A stretch of DNA of 64,000 nt from Larix kaempferi (taxonomy: Eukaryota; Streptophyta; Pinopsida; Pinales; Pinaceae): the NCBI GenBank assembly GCA_027924585.1, contig BSBM01000262.1, forward strand, positions 186,001-250,000. The letters run 5' to 3'. Under the pieces are notes generated by a model that had not been told where the DNA came from, ran no database searches, and was given only the letters and a program-made list of their open reading frames with translations. The position numbers and the translations under genes were made by a program. Each line of letters opens with the position of its first letter. Position 1 is the stretch's first letter. Positions 33,931 through 46,902 of this stretch are shown here, in pieces.

Positions 33931-34806
33931 GTAACATTTTCCAACACATCAGTGATAATACTAAGATGCATGAGCCAACACAAGAGTAGGGGATGGATAA
34001 AAAACAAGAACAAATTCCATAGTAAGAAAAATTGTAGGAAGCTACAACAAGGTTAGAGCCGCAACAACTCTAAGAGCAAGGTCTAGGTCCTGAGCACACA
34101 ATTGAGCAAACAATGCTGCAGACGATGCTAGAACCAAGTATCCTGAAGAGACCGAATGAAGACGTGCAAATGATAGTTTCATAGATAATTCAACATCTTA
34201 ATCAAACCTAGAGATCACATAGGTGTTTCAAAAAGATAGTTGTGACCACCTACATAACCTTCAAATGGTCCTGCACCTTTCCTTGGGTACTAGAATGGTG
34301 CATACATATGATACTGTCGACCTAGGCCATGCTAAGGAATTACAGAAGTAAGCCGAGTAGGCCTTTCAGCAAAAGTTGGAGTTGAACTCACTCACCCTTA
34401 CCATAGTGGATCCACTAGCTACATTAGATACACAGCCACTCCCATATAATGAGTTCAACTTGAGCTTGGTCCCCAACGCAAACTTGTAGTACTTTTTTTT
34501 CTGAGATCTTTGCAAAGTTGGGGGATCGATATGCATAGTTAATCTAATCATATACAGGGCTAAAAAAATTCTAGTGGAAGAGCATCGTGCACACCAGTAG
34601 CTTGAAGCAGAGGTCGACAGATCCTACAAGGAAATCATAGGCTTGATTCGGACACCTATTGATTCCCTCCAGTATGCATGGAAGATTACACAAATCATTA
34701 ATATAGTGTCTTATCTATAGAAATAAGCCACATAAATATGGTCTTAGATTAAGCTGGAGCCATCCCAGGAGGAATCTTCATTGGCCCACAAGATAGCCAA
34801 GCCCGC
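33931..34806 (+). pseudogene. Decayed coding-like flank to the right of the Tat element
   Basis: Follows the Tat target copy. One forward frame reads Gln/Glu-rich, with EPQQLxEQGLGPEHTIEQ, SILKRPNEDVQMIV and later KEIIGLIRTPIDSLQYAW, interrupted by several stops and probable frameshifts. It may continue the locus at 5494-6008 and may be an old retroelement Gag. It ends at the next LTR element at 34807. Confidence 0.35.
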
Positions 34807-35704
34807 TATTAACACCCAAAACGTACCCCTAGGGTTGTGGGGAGGCAAAACTAGGGTAACCACTAACCACTTTAGCTTGTGCTACTGACCCAACACAAAC
34901 TGAGAGGGCTCTCTCAATGCCGATATGAGACTGAAAACATAAACAAGCATAAACATACAGCCTCTCTTCACAATCAAGATATACATTCAAATCATACACA
35001 GAAGTTCATATTTCTGACGGGACATAATTATTTAAACTTTTGGTGGGACAATCGAGAGCATAAACCTTGGGAAATGGAGTCAGGATACAATATGAAGATC
35101 AGATAGAAGTGCCGTAGTATGGACTATTAAAACAGAGGCAAGGTAGCCACCCTCTTGCCATCGTAATGCTATTTTCTGGTGGTAAAAGAAGAAAGTAAGA
35201 AGAGACCATTGATATGAGCATCCAGCAAAGATGAATTCGATATCAAATTTAGTAGCAATATTGAGTGAACACCTGAGATAATAACCAGATCTTATTTCCA
35301 AGATTTCTAAGTTATTATACACTTATCTCATATATGAAAGGGAAAACATAATGTAAATGCATAACAGGAAGTATGAGCACATAGAGAAGAGAGAAAAAAC
35401 ATACTACAAGTAAAAAGCGACACATGAATCCCTGTAGAATGGTCTTCCATAGGCACTGCACATTATATTAAAAGAGTTTCAAAACAAAGCTCTATCCCCA
35501 GGCCTTAGCCAAATGATTTTCCAACCCTTAGTTATTCTATTACAATGCTTTTATAGGCTCTCAGCCTCGAATTGGTCCTTAGGAAACAAACAAAATTATG
35601 ATGCCACCTTGACAGCCCAAAAATTTGGGAATATTACATACGTGTCAAGTTCAAAACAGACTGATTAAGATGGGAAACAAAAATACCATGAGCAGGGCAT
35701 CACC

Positions 35705-35911
35705 CTACTCCTGAGCTTTTAATAGGCCTTGCGAATCAAAGAAGTCCTCCACTTTCAAAGAGTTGTCCGCCTGTGACTCTTCAGCCGGAGGGTGAGGTGT
35801 CTCTTCCTCAGTGGGGATCATTAAATACTTGAGAATCTCCGTGTCCTGGTGGATGCCTCGCTCCTCTTCAGGAGTCTCCTTCTTTCCTCGAAATCGAAAT
35901 ATTTTGTACAC
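35705..35911 (-). pseudogene. LTR-borne coding remnant A (left copy)
   Basis: A 68-codon acidic open stretch with GKKETPEEERGIHQDTEIL and VEDFFDSQGLL. Same-frame sequence upstream, including YEVEDEHNPSYPVAFNHME, adds about 40 codons through two stops. Also present at 61432-61638. Unknown protein. No ATG suits the first codon. Confidence 0.4.
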
Positions 35912-36657
35912 CTGTCACCCTTCGGGCTCTACATCTTCGCTAGAAGTGCTAGCTTCCATGTGGTTGAATGCCACAGGATATGAGGGATTGTGTTCATCTT
36001 CCACCTCATACCATGCCTATTCCGGCATAAAAATCACTTCGGATTCCTACTCCTTCTCCATGACCGGTCACTAACTGAATGTTATCCGAGATGCCAGGTG
36101 CACCACCTATTCCATACTTTGATCTCGAACAGGGGACGCAAGGACCATATACATAAATTTCGTGATGATGACAGCAGCTACGTGTGGTCACATTCACCAT
36201 GATGACCTAAATGAACCTCCTAGTTGAGCAACAATGATGCCCAAGGCTCGAGCTGATGTGAAACATGCTTGGCAAGGATTTCCAGATAGACGGAGAAGTA
36301 TGTGACGGCGCTGAGGTGGCCTCCATCATATTTGCGATCATTTTGGAGGCAGTAGAGATGCCTTTAAGCCATCTATTCACCTGGTCAAATATACACCATA
36401 AATCTTATCCTCATTTTCATCTTGACTGTTGAAAGGCACGGTTTACATCATGCTCGAAGCTTTTAGGCCAATCGATACCCTGCACAAGTAATTTATTCTC
36501 TGCCCTGTACCTTTATCACCTGCTTCTCTAGATATTCTACCCTCTATCCCTTAAATGCTTTCTCACCCCCACTGTCCCAATCCATAGGTTCACCATCTCC
36601 TGCTGTGAGAGTTTCTCGGGCATACTAGCGAGGGCGAGGGCTACTACTGAATCTTTT

Positions 36658-36912
36658 TCAGGTGGGCCAATGGTTGATGTTGCACTCCCAAGTATCAAAG
36701 AGAGGACCAAATGAGATATTTCCATTAAGAAGGATGACCTCTAAAGGGCAGGGGGTTTCTTCGACTTCTAGGTCAAGCTTAACATAGGTGGTTGAAGAAG
36801 GTTTGGCGGCTTTTCGAGGAAAACTGTCTACATGCAGCGACAACAGATCTTTCAGAAAATCCCTCGGCTTCAGGTATTTGGGACGCAGGAGTTCCAGAGG
36901 CCTCCCAACCAA
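36658..36912 (-). pseudogene. LTR-borne coding remnant B (left copy)
   Basis: An 84-codon open stretch with LLRPKYLKPRDFLKDLLSLH and NISFGPLFDTWE. A neighbouring frame gives DAFGAESRLLVLEIKKRLEA upstream and EKLSQQEMVNLWIGTVGVRK downstream (36537-36725), suggesting one longer protein broken by frameshifts. Open in the other LTR too (62385-62639). Not recognised. Confidence 0.4.
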
Positions 36913-37242
36913 CCTAGGAATTTACCTACACAAACAACTAAACCTCCTTATGCCTACCTAAAGCCTCCAATCTCTTCTTAATTTCAAGCACCAACAGCCG
37001 AGATTCTGCACCAAATGCATCCAAACCCTATCTCCCAGAGAAAACTTAACCTCAACATCCCTAGAACTGGTTCTTAATCGGCTTTCTCGCCGTAAACGGA
37101 CTCAGATTTTCTAATAGTGGAGGTTATAAAACCCTACCTGTTACTAAAAATCTATGAGAATGACACCTCCTATCGTCTTCCACACGCCCGGAAGCTTCCG
37201 ACCCCGACAGGTCCAAGACACAAATGTCAACCTTCGTGTGTG

Positions 37243-37257
37243 TTTATATATATATAA
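37243..37257 (-). promoter_or_regulatory. TATA box in the giant 3' LTR
   Basis: On the minus strand a TTATATATATATAAA run about 1.3 kb into the LTR. Also present in the right copy. Transcription from here would place remnants A and B downstream of the start. Confidence 0.55.
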
Positions 37258-38661
37258 CCTCTTTTCTTTAAACTTCATCCTTCTTTGTTGGTTATCCACT
37301 TCTCTCCTCCATTGATCTCCCGTGCACTGATCTCGACCATCTAGATCTTATCCCCTTTAGCTGATTTGACAACCCCTTACATCCACCATTGGATCGTCCC
37401 TTCACCATGATCTTCACCGTCCTTCCCTAGTACCCGGTGTACCAACCAAGTGGTATCACACCCTTCTAAACTGATCTTCGTTACCGCTTATCTCCCACGC
37501 AATGAGCCCTGTTGCTGACACCTGTCTAATGGTTTCACCCATCGCAACCACCATCCCATTTATATGGTGTGCATCTCCCCAATGCTACAATCAATGAGGA
37601 CCGTCGATCTATCACAAGACAATCTAAATCGTTTCTTTTGTCACATTGCACTTGCACTTCTCTGAACTCCGCATTTAACTGTGGGATCTTCTCCGACTCG
37701 TCTTGGCCGTCCACATGCCCAGCCACTTGCCTTTCCTCCTAGGTGGTATCACATGCTCCTGAGGAGGTTTCCATTACCGCTTACCTCGCCATGCGATGCG
37801 TCCTCTGGCCACCACTTGTCCGGTGGTATTCCCCATCACGACCACCTATCTCCCCTTTGCTCCGTGCACTTTGGCCATGCGACGAACAACGAGATCCGTT
37901 GATCTCCCTCTCGCGCCCATCCAATAGTGGAAACTTGTGTGATGGTTAACCTTTGAAATATTTGGCCTCGGACTATAGACTTTGGCTCCTTTTTGGCCAT
38001 TTTGGTCACATTTTTTCCTCTCTTTTGGGATTTTCTTTAGGCCTATTTATATTTGACAGCCCCAGGTCAATTTTCTCATACCTTAGCACCTAGCCATGGA
38101 AAATAAGGTGATTTTAGGCTTCCTCCAAGGAATTTTCCAGGTTTTCATCCTCCACACCACGCCACTCATGCTGCAAAAACTAGGTGCTAACAACTGGCTC
38201 CAACTGGGGATGCTATCCTCCATGTGAGGTATCAAAGAACCTCGTAGACCAGGTGCCTAATCCATTGGGCAGCTCCTGCAAGAAAATATTCCCTGCAGAA
38301 CTCTTGGAGGGTTTTCCTGAAAGCATTCATGGCAAACTTATGGGGCATTTTTCTATGAGGTGTATCCTGTGGCAACCTTTACCCAAAAAAGCTCTATCAT
38401 ACTGCAAACTGAAAATTTCTTGAAATCAATAACCAAAACTGAAACTGTACATTCTGAAAACAAACTAGAAATTGTAGAAAAGATGCTTGCCTTGTCAAGC
38501 TTATTTATATATAGACTACTCTACCAGTGCAACCATTCCAGCAACCGACACCCCAGGTGGGTCTTCTCATCATGACCGACTAATTTCAAAATGGTGAGGG
38601 TTAATGGCCCGAGGCGATGGTGACAGGCTAGGACCCCTCGGGTGAAAACATAACCTTTATC

Positions 38662-38907
38662 TCAGCTGATGAAATCTTCCATATACTCTGTCACTGGATC
38701 ATATAAAGCATGGTATGCTCTACATTCCTCTTGCATCATAGTAGATTTTCTTTCAGAAGATTTGTTTGTAGGCTGTTTGGTTTCCCAGGCGTTCATGCCA
38801 GGCCTAGGGCTTATGTACTTTTGACAAGATCCAATCAAGACATGAAAATCAGGCCTACCAAAACCCTTGTATGACCTGGTGAGACTGAAACGAACAATTT
38901 TGAGCAA
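38662..38907 (-). pseudogene. Terminal ORF fragment of the gag-only element
   Basis: 81 codons just before the 3' LTR, in the same frame as the acidic ORF upstream (38938-39456) and separated from it by two stops. Contains RPDFHVLIGSCQKY and EECRAYHALYDPVTEYMEDF. Not recognised; probably the C-terminal part of the acidic protein. Confidence 0.4.
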
Positions 38908-38937
38908 CTCTCCATGACATGGCTACCCCTTGGTAGC

Positions 38938-39456
38938 CTAGGAGGTTGCTCCCCCACCAAATCCATCTATAATATCTCCTCTTGGGCTACTTGTGATCCC
39001 TGGGTTGAAAACTCGGTTCTTCTCTAGAACTCCAAAAGAAACTTCACCCTGTGCCCTGAAAGGGTCTAGAAAAAACCATTCCTCTTGAAAACCGGACTCC
39101 AGGTTTGAAAAGTCTGCACGAAAATCATGCTGCCTAGCCCGATCTCCCTGAAGCACCTCAATTATCTGGTCAGCTGGCTGGAGGAACTGGCCAAGCTCAA
39201 AAAATTCTTCAAGAATCCCATAATCGTCTTCTGCCCCCAAAGCGGATTCAGTATAAGAATCATGTGGGTCACCCTGGTCACCTTCCATCCCTTCAATTAT
39301 CTGGTCGACCTGTCGGAGATACATGCCGAACCCAAGACTTCTTTCAAGAATTTCATATTTTTCCTCAAGTATCACATATTCTTCCTTGAGGGTCCTATAC
39401 CCCTCTTCAAGGACTCTGTACTCTCTTTCGACTTCAATCTGAGAGGAGACCTCCAC
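38938..39456 (-). pseudogene. Acidic coiled-coil ORF with internal repeat, gag-only element
   Basis: A 172-codon open stretch without an ATG at its start. The first 35 residues form a heptad-like coiled coil (YRVLEEGYRTLKEEYVILEE). Two related segments follow, LRQVDQIIEGMEGDQ and LQPADQIIEVLQGDR, about 46 residues apart. Strongly acidic. It lies downstream of gag where pol would normally be. Function unknown; an extension of Gag after a frameshift is possible. Confidence 0.5.
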
Positions 39457-39701
39457 ATGCTGGGAATTTCCAGGAGTCCTTTGACTGCTAGCTCTTCCTT
39501 CCTCTCTGGATAATGGCTAGACTTCTCCTACAGAGTCTCATGGTTTTCCTCATTCATGGTTTTAAGGATTTCCCTTATTTTGGTGAATGATTTCACTTCA
39601 GGGAAAAGGGTTTCACCACCTTCAGGCTCAATATTCTGATGGATCTCAATGGTGGATTTAGGACCTACTTATGAGTTCCCCTCTTTGGATGGTCCTCCCG
39701 A

Positions 39702-39896
39702 CTAGTGAAACTGACCACATGAAGGTTCATCTCTATCCTCTATTTCAAAGAATCTTATGAAGTTCTCCAAACCGTCCCCTTCATATTCATCATACTTAGG
39801 TGGACTGGAATCTTCATTAAAACCATCAACAATAGCAACTGTAGTAGACTGATTGCAATTTACACAAAACAAACCAAAATTACCTTCTTCTAGCAC
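39702..39896 (-). pseudogene. Acidic continuation of gag, gag-only element
   Basis: 64 codons in the same frame as gag (39960-40436) after one stop. Contains CVNCNQSTTVAIVDG, PPKYDEYEGD and FEIEDRDEPS. No complete zinc knuckle is visible. A frameshift separates it from the next acidic ORF. Confidence 0.45.
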
Positions 39897-39959
39897 ATCA
39901 CCCGGTCGACCAATTTTCTGCTCATTATGGGGAAGATTGGAATGTAAGGAAAGTTCCCC

Positions 39960-40517
39960 TTATTCATGTCTCTCTTTGAATATTATCTCTTCTTCAATCC
40001 TTTCCTCGTCATCTTGGTTTGATAACTTTCTAGATATCCCAAGATTGTCTTCAACCTCCAATGCATCAATGAACATATGCTGCAAATTTGAAGACCTTCT
40101 CTCCAAAACATGGAAAGATAAATCAGGAGGACAAACAGATGCATAGTGTAATTTAGCAGCATTCTCTTGGGGCTGAATTTCCTTTGGCATGTCATAATAG
40201 AATCTTGCAAACCTCATGTTAAAGCTAGACATGGTTTCGTCTTCTTGCCTTCTCATGGAGTAAAACTCTAAAAGGACTAGATCCCATGGCCTTCTTTTGC
40301 CCCAAAAGTCCAGAAATACCTCAGACAATTTTCCCCATGTATCAATAGACCCAGGCTGCAAATGGTTAAACCATATCTTCACATCTCCTTGGAGGGATTG
40401 GGAAAAAATTCTCATACATACATCATCATGTTCCACTTCAAAAAGGTTTAGAAAATGCTCAAAACCTTGAATATTTTTCTCAACAGTAAAACTTTCATAT
40501 CCTCCATAAAAAACAGG
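39960..40517 (-). pseudogene. gag of the gag-only element, C-terminal part
   Basis: Retrotransposon Gag domain with YESFTVEKNIQGFEHFLNLF, DDVCMRIFSQSLQGDVKIWF and RRQEDETMSSFNMRFARFYY. It is cut at 40518 by the Athila element. The N-terminal part continues in frame at 60567-60650, so removal of the insertion and one target copy restores continuity. No pol follows it. Confidence 0.8.
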
Positions 40518-41543
40518 TGTTCTTTCAAATTAATGATATTTAATTTACCTTGATTTAATTATCGACCGGAGTATGTATACTTTGAGCTGCTACACCGTAT
40601 GTGCGGGCAAAATAGTTTCACTACTCAAAATTCTAGTCTACTTACAAACAAAAATAAAATGGATAAAGCTAATACTGTATGGAATGATCAACATTAAGAA
40701 TTATTAGATCTGTTTCTAAAGAAAAATTAATTTGCTGATCCCTACCTTACTTGTAGCAACCTACAGCAATCTTTCAAAACAATATGAAACTACAATAACC
40801 TTCCAAAATAATACTAGGCTACAGCTATCCTATATAAGAAACAACTTATTAAAAAGAACTTGTCTAATCTTACCTACCAATGAATATGCTAAGTTAAAAC
40901 TGCAATCCTGATGCTAAACTTAGACAAACATTCCTTACTCACAAACACTTCTAAATGAAATCTGTCTCTGCTTTCATCTTAAACCACTCACACATAGCTG
41001 ACAGAATGAAGTCTCTCCTGCTGCTACATTCTATATAAAATAAAATGCTGGAATTATTTCAAAGAATGCACACCAATAAGTACTGAAATCGTTTGAAGTA
41101 TAAACCATAGAAACAACACTCCTAAGAAACAACACTATAAACCATAATCTTATTCAACCTCCAAAAGCATGAATCTAACTGTTATTTAATCAACGCATAA
41201 GGTTGTTTGAAAAGCCCTAAGTACTCTACAAACTAAAATCTTCAAATCTTCTGCTAACTCCACAAATGCTACAAATTCTTTTGAAATCCACACAACACAA
41301 TCAGAAAATATCCTATAGTCCTATAAGCTCAAAAGTCAAAAGGATTAAACCGCTATTGGAGCTATTCACTAGTCGCTATAATGCTAAAAAGAAATATGAG
41401 ATTTCAATCTAGTCTTTTCATTAAATCGATTCTACAATAAACCAAATCAAATCCATTACACAGTTTGTAAATGCCATAACTTTGGGCAAAAGAATCATAT
41501 CCATCAATGAGCAACACCACACTGAAAACTAAATAGGTTAAAA
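40518..41543 (-). repeat. Athila 3' LTR, segment 1
   Basis: 1026 bp matching 58648-59673. Starts TGTTCTTTCAAATT. Broken at 41544 by copia B. Confidence 0.92.
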
Positions 41544-42280
41544 TGTAAAATTAGTCACAGCAGATCTAATGAACAAGTAAATCAATCACAACAGATGAAC
41601 ATAGAAAATATGGTGCAAAACTGTGCAAAACATGCAGCAGTGCTCAATATCCCAATAAGGGTGAATGAATTACAATAGAATACGACTCATGTGAGTGAGC
41701 AATTCGAATTGACTAAGTAGGCCATTCGAATCACTGAATGGAGTAGCTTGACTCCAATTAGGAGTCCTCATCATCAATCGGTGGTGGTCATCAATGCACA
41801 AGAACCAGTCATCCAAGTGTCAATCTAAGTCTAATTGAGTGTGTCATGTGTAACTGAAGTGTGTAGCACTAATTAAGGGAAGGAGGCTCAGTGGGGGGTG
41901 CATGGGAGACTAAATGAAGTCAGAACAAGTCATCTAGTCAAACTAGAGGTCCAACGGAAGTGAAACAGTCAGTCAGGAGTGAAACTAGCCTCAAATCAGG
42001 GAGAATCAGAGCTAACTGAATGTAACTGAAGTGGAACTGCAGTGGTAGGTGATAAAGTGCACCCTTCTATGGCAGTAGGTGAGAAGTGGGCGCCTTTTAG
42101 AATAGGAGGGCTAAAGAACTGAAGTAAGTGGCTCCCGTGTGCTAGAAAGAGGTGGCTAAGGTGCTGGAGGCATCAACCTGGTGACTGGGATGCATGCAAA
42201 GTGCATGCAAACCCTAGAATTTGCATGCAAACCCTAATTGCATTCAAGATCCTGAAAGAGATGATGTGGATATCCGAACA
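41544..42280 (-). repeat. Copia B 3' LTR
   Basis: In plus orientation runs from TGTAAAATTAG to GATATCCGAACA. Confidence 0.95.
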
Positions 42281-42294
42281 CCCCCCCTCAAGCT
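42281..42294 (-). other. Copia B polypurine tract
   Basis: Minus-strand AGCTTGAGGGGGGG directly before the 3' LTR. The identical 14 bases recur at 42424-42437. Confidence 0.9.
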
Positions 42295-42453
42295 AGACTA
42301 TGATGTGCAAAAAATAATGTGGGGCCCTGGTAACTAAGACCAAAGGTCACCCCAATACAATAATCCAAAAAATGTTGAAAATAAACTAAGTGAGGAAAGA
42401 GGGAAAACCCAGTGGGAAGAAATCCCCCCCTCAAGCTAAAGCATAATAATGGA

Positions 42454-45400
42454 TCAATCTGTCTCCACCATGATGGAACTCACCCCCAATAGTGAACGGA
42501 GGTAAGAGAACTTCTTCTCAGTGAAGCTCTTGGTGAAGATGTCTGCAATTTGCTCATCAGTAGGGCAATATTGCAGAATGATGGTGCGGTCATGCACCAA
42601 CTGTCGAATATAATGCATATGAATCTCAATGTGTTTGGTCCTCTGCCGCTGAACTGGATCTGTGGAGATCTTTATAGCACTTTGATTGTCACAAAATAGG
42701 ACAGTCGAAGTAGTGCCACCAAAACCAAACTCGGAAAGAATACCCTGCAACCAAACTGCCTGAATGCAGGCATTGACTGCCCCTCGATACTCTGCCTCTG
42801 CTGAAGAAAGTGCAATGGCTACTTGCTTTTTGCTGGACCAGCAAATAGCACCATGACCAATCATGAAAACATAACCGGAAGTGGATTTCCGATCAATGCT
42901 ATCACCTGCCCAATCTGAATCAGTAAAACCAATGAAATCAAGCTCAGAATCTGCAGCATAATGTATGCCAAACTGTCTCGTACCTTGCACATACTGCAAG
43001 ATCCGCTTGGCTGCTCGCCAATGAATCTCATGTGGCTGCTGCATATATCTTGACATGGCACTCATGGCATATGAAATATCAGGCCTTGAGTGTGTCAAAT
43101 AAAGTAGTGAACCAATCAACTGTCGATACATATTGCAATCTGCAAGCGGTGTAGAATCTCCCTCCTCAAGACTGATTCCTGAGAGGAATGGGAATGGGGC
43201 TGCCTTACATTCAGCCATATTAAACTTCAATAACAGGTTGGAAGCATATTTTTGCTGAGATATAGTGATCCCATCAAAATTTTGAGCTATCTCCAAGCCC
43301 AAAAAATGACTCAGCAAGCCCAAATCGCTCATGTCAAAAGCTAGGTTTAAGGCAGTTTTTAGCTTGTTTATTGAAGTAAGAGTGCTACCAGTAATGAGAA
43401 TATCATCAACATAAAGTACAATAACCAACAAATTACCTTTAACTCGCTGAAGATACACATTCGGATCAGATTTGCATCTTTGGAAATTCTGAGAAAGAAG
43501 GAAGGAGTCCATCTTTGCGTACCAAGCTCTTGGGGCTTGTTTTAACCCATACAAAATTTCTTCAATCTGCAAACTAATGATGGATCTGATGTGTAGCCCT
43601 ATGGCTGCTGCATATATACCTCTTTAGTAAGGTATCCATGTAGAAATGCACTCTTCACATCCATGTGGCGCACTTCCCAGTGCTTGGATGCGGAAATAGC
43701 TAAAACAAGGCGGATGGAATCCATCTTTGCAACCGGTGCAAAAGTCTCAGTGTAGTCCACTCCTTGGACTTGGGAGAAACCTTTTGCCACCAACCTTGCT
43801 TTGTATTTGATGATAGATCCATCATCAGCAAGTTTCGTGCAGTAGACCCATTTACACTTCACTAATTTTCTTCCAGGTGGAAGAGAAACTAGCTCCCATG
43901 TGTTGTTCTTTTGAAGAGAACTGTACTCTTCATCCATGGCACTTTGCCATCTCGGATCTTGGTGAGCAGAATAGTATGATGTGGGATCTGAACCAGCCAT
44001 CAAATAACAAATCTCAGGAATTAATGGATCAGCAATAGAAAGTGCCATACCTTCTCTTTGAAAGTCTACTCTTGTTCGTCTCGGATCAGAAGGATTTCCA
44101 AGGTTTGAACCAGTAGATTGGAGAGTGTTTTGGGCCCACTTTGGTAACTGAGGAGGATCATAATGGTCAGATTCCAAACCTGACATGTCATGATCATCAT
44201 ATGCTGCTGAAATATCAGAAATATCAGAACTCATACCTTCATTATCGCTGCACGGATCTTCTTCTGGTGAAGGCGGTGAATCGGCAGTCTCTTCCTTGAC
44301 TAGTTGCAATTCTTGAAGCGGTTCTTCAAATTGCACACTGCGCTCTATGAATATCTTTTTAGATCTGATATCCATGAGTTTATATTCTTTTGATTCTTCC
44401 CCATATCCTATCAGTATGCACTCGATACTTTGTGGATCCAAAGCTCGTCTCTTCTTGGAAGGAATTCTAGCCCATGCAGTAGAGCCAAAAACTCTCAAAT
44501 TTGACACATCCGGTTTGTGACCAAAGAATGCTTCGAAAGGAGTCATACCTTTCACGGATGAATGTGGAACATGGTTCTGTATGTATGAAGCAACATTGAT
44601 TGCTTCAGCCCAAATATTTGCAGCCAAACCTTTTGATTCAATCATGCATGTAGCCATCTCTTTCAGTGACCGGTTTTTCCTTTCCGCTACACCGTTCTGC
44701 TGGGGTGTGTAGGGAACTGTATGTTGGATCTGAATTTCGCTTTGGGAACAAAGTTGCAACAACTTGGACTTAATATATTCTCCACGATTATCATATCTAA
44801 GATCTTTGATCTTTCTCTCAGTGGCGGTCTCAACAGAAGCCTTAAAATCCTTGAATTTTCCAAGGACTTCTGACTTGTTTTTGAGAAAGAATACCCATGT
44901 AAAGCGGGAAAAATCATCAATAAATGTCAAAACATACCTTGAACCATTTAATGATATATGGGGCAGTGGACCACTGATATCAGAATGTATCAACCCCAAA
45001 ACTGTAGAAGCTCTGCTAGCTTTGCCGCGGTCGAATCTGTGCTCGGGGTGCTTCCCAATAATGCAACTAGTGCATATTCCCTTCGAGGAACGGAGTTGTG
45101 GAAGGCCATCTACCATGGATTTGTTTGATAGCAGCAGCAAATACTTATAATTAAGATGTCCAAATCTTTCATGCCAAAGCCTACTAACCTCATTACCATG
45201 TGTGCGAAGAGCAGTGGTCTTTGCAAGCGGAATAAAGTGTGAAAACTCATAGCATTTTGTAGTGTGGTTTGCCTTTCCGACTGCAACTAGTCTTCCACTT
45301 TTGATATCAAAAATTTCAACTGTATTAGGGCTGAATGTAACTTGCTTCGGTTAACCAGTGTGTGTCATTTGATACACAGAAAGAAGATTTGAAGCTAAGG

Positions 45401-46532
45401 AAGGCACATAGAGAACATTCTGAAAGCTTCCATGATCTACATGAATCGTACCTTTGCCCTTTGAAGAAATTTTTGAGTCATCTCCCAAATGGATGGGGAT
45501 GGAGCTGTTTGGATCGAATGAAGAAAAATAATCAATATTTGCAGCCATATGATTCGATGCACCCGAATCTATCAAGAGAGTGGTGGGCTTCGAAACAGTT
45601 GCCATGAGTGCTTGTCCTCTTTCATGATCATCATTCCTATCCTTCTTCCTTGCACCGTCGGGAAGAGTTATGTTGTTCTTTTCCAAAAGGAGGGCCATTT
45701 GATCTATAGTTTTCTTCATACATGAACTTTTGGGATGAAAGCCACGATTGCAATAAGTACATTTAGATTTTTGGTTACCTTCTTTGCCCTTTTGCTTGAA
45801 CTTCAAACTGGATGGTGCATCCGTTTGTTTGCCTTTGTCTTTTTGCTTGTGAGGCTCGGATTTGGGCTTCTCCTTCTTTTGCTTTCCTTTACCATTCGAG
45901 ATCTTGGGTCCTAGAACATATAGGGCTGAATCTTTGGAGCTTATGGACCCCATTTGAATCAACTTGTCATGCTCTTTTGTGACGGACTCAATGAAGGCAT
46001 TCAAGGTAGGCATCTTCCAATTCGGGGTAGTTAGCCGACCGGAATTGAAAGTAGAGACAAATACCGAATAATCTTTACCAAGCTTGCTTAGAATGGAGAG
46101 GATCAATTGTTTATCCTCTTTGATAACTCCACTGTTCTTCAACTGCAAGTTCAAGTTATTGAATTTTGTGAAGAATTCATTGATGGTCTTGAAATTCTCA
46201 GGACTAAGGGCAATCAATTCATTCTCTAATTGAAAAGCCCTAAGCTCATCCTGCTTGCCAAATAGTGTTTCAAGTTGCTCCCATATAGCTTTTGGAGTCT
46301 TCAATCCACTGAGATGGAAGTGAAGATCTTTGGAGATGGAGAGATAAAGAAGACCATAAGCTTCATCAAGCTTGTTGTAGTGTTTGGTTCTATCTGACGG
46401 ATTGTTTGGATCCAATTCAAGACCAACAGTGACTCGATAGTAACCTTTTGAACGTAATATGATCTCCATATCATCTTTCCAATAAAAATAATTGAATGGG
46501 GTGAGGATAGGCTTTGAAGAAGAGTATTCCAT
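42454..46532 (-). pseudogene. Copia B gag-pol polyprotein
   Basis: Starts at the ATG at 46532, chosen because MEYSSSKPILTPFNYFYWKD is the usual copia Gag start; upstream open codons lack family features. Gag, zinc knuckle CTYCNRGFHPKSSC and protease LLIDSGASNH lie in 45351-46532. A stop follows, then the HERFGHLNY pre-domain, integrase core with IHSDISG, RYDNRGEY and QQNGVAERKN, and the first RT half (43599-45140). After a TAG and a one-base deletion near 43556 the RT continues with YVDD and RNase H with TDSDWAGD and SSAEAEY (42454-43572). Nearly intact: two stops and one frameshift. Confidence 0.95.
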
Positions 46533-46902
46533 TGCTAGGAGTGAGTGCACACTGATGTAGAGGAGCTTGCATGCACAGTGTAGCGAATGCAATTGATGGA
46601 GACAATAAACCTGCAAATCACAATAAACCAAGAACAATGAGGTCGAACAATCCACCCTTTTAGAGTTGCATCACACCTGGGATTGGAGATCAAACAATGT
46701 TGAATGGGTCCTATGTATCAGATCCAGGAATTATGTGGAAACTCAAGCTTCTGGAGTGGTATTGGAAGTATTTTCAAGCTTTGCATGCACAGGAGCGAAT
46801 GCCCTTGAGATATTTCATGCCAAAACTTTTTGCAATTTTTGAGCAATTCACTCAAATCTTCTTGTAGAACCACCTATAGAAAAGAGATCTTGTCCCTGCA
46901 AT

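Larger units (their letters stand above)
34807..38550 (-). repeat. Giant 3' LTR of the gag-only element
   Basis: About 3.74 kb. Starts TATTAACACCC, against TGTTAACACCC in the other copy. The inner end is inferred from CCGACA followed by CCCCAGGTGGG, whose complement is a good polypurine tract. It contains a 606-base segment (about 34886-35491) missing from the right copy, a TATA box, and decayed minus-strand coding stretches. Confidence 0.75.
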
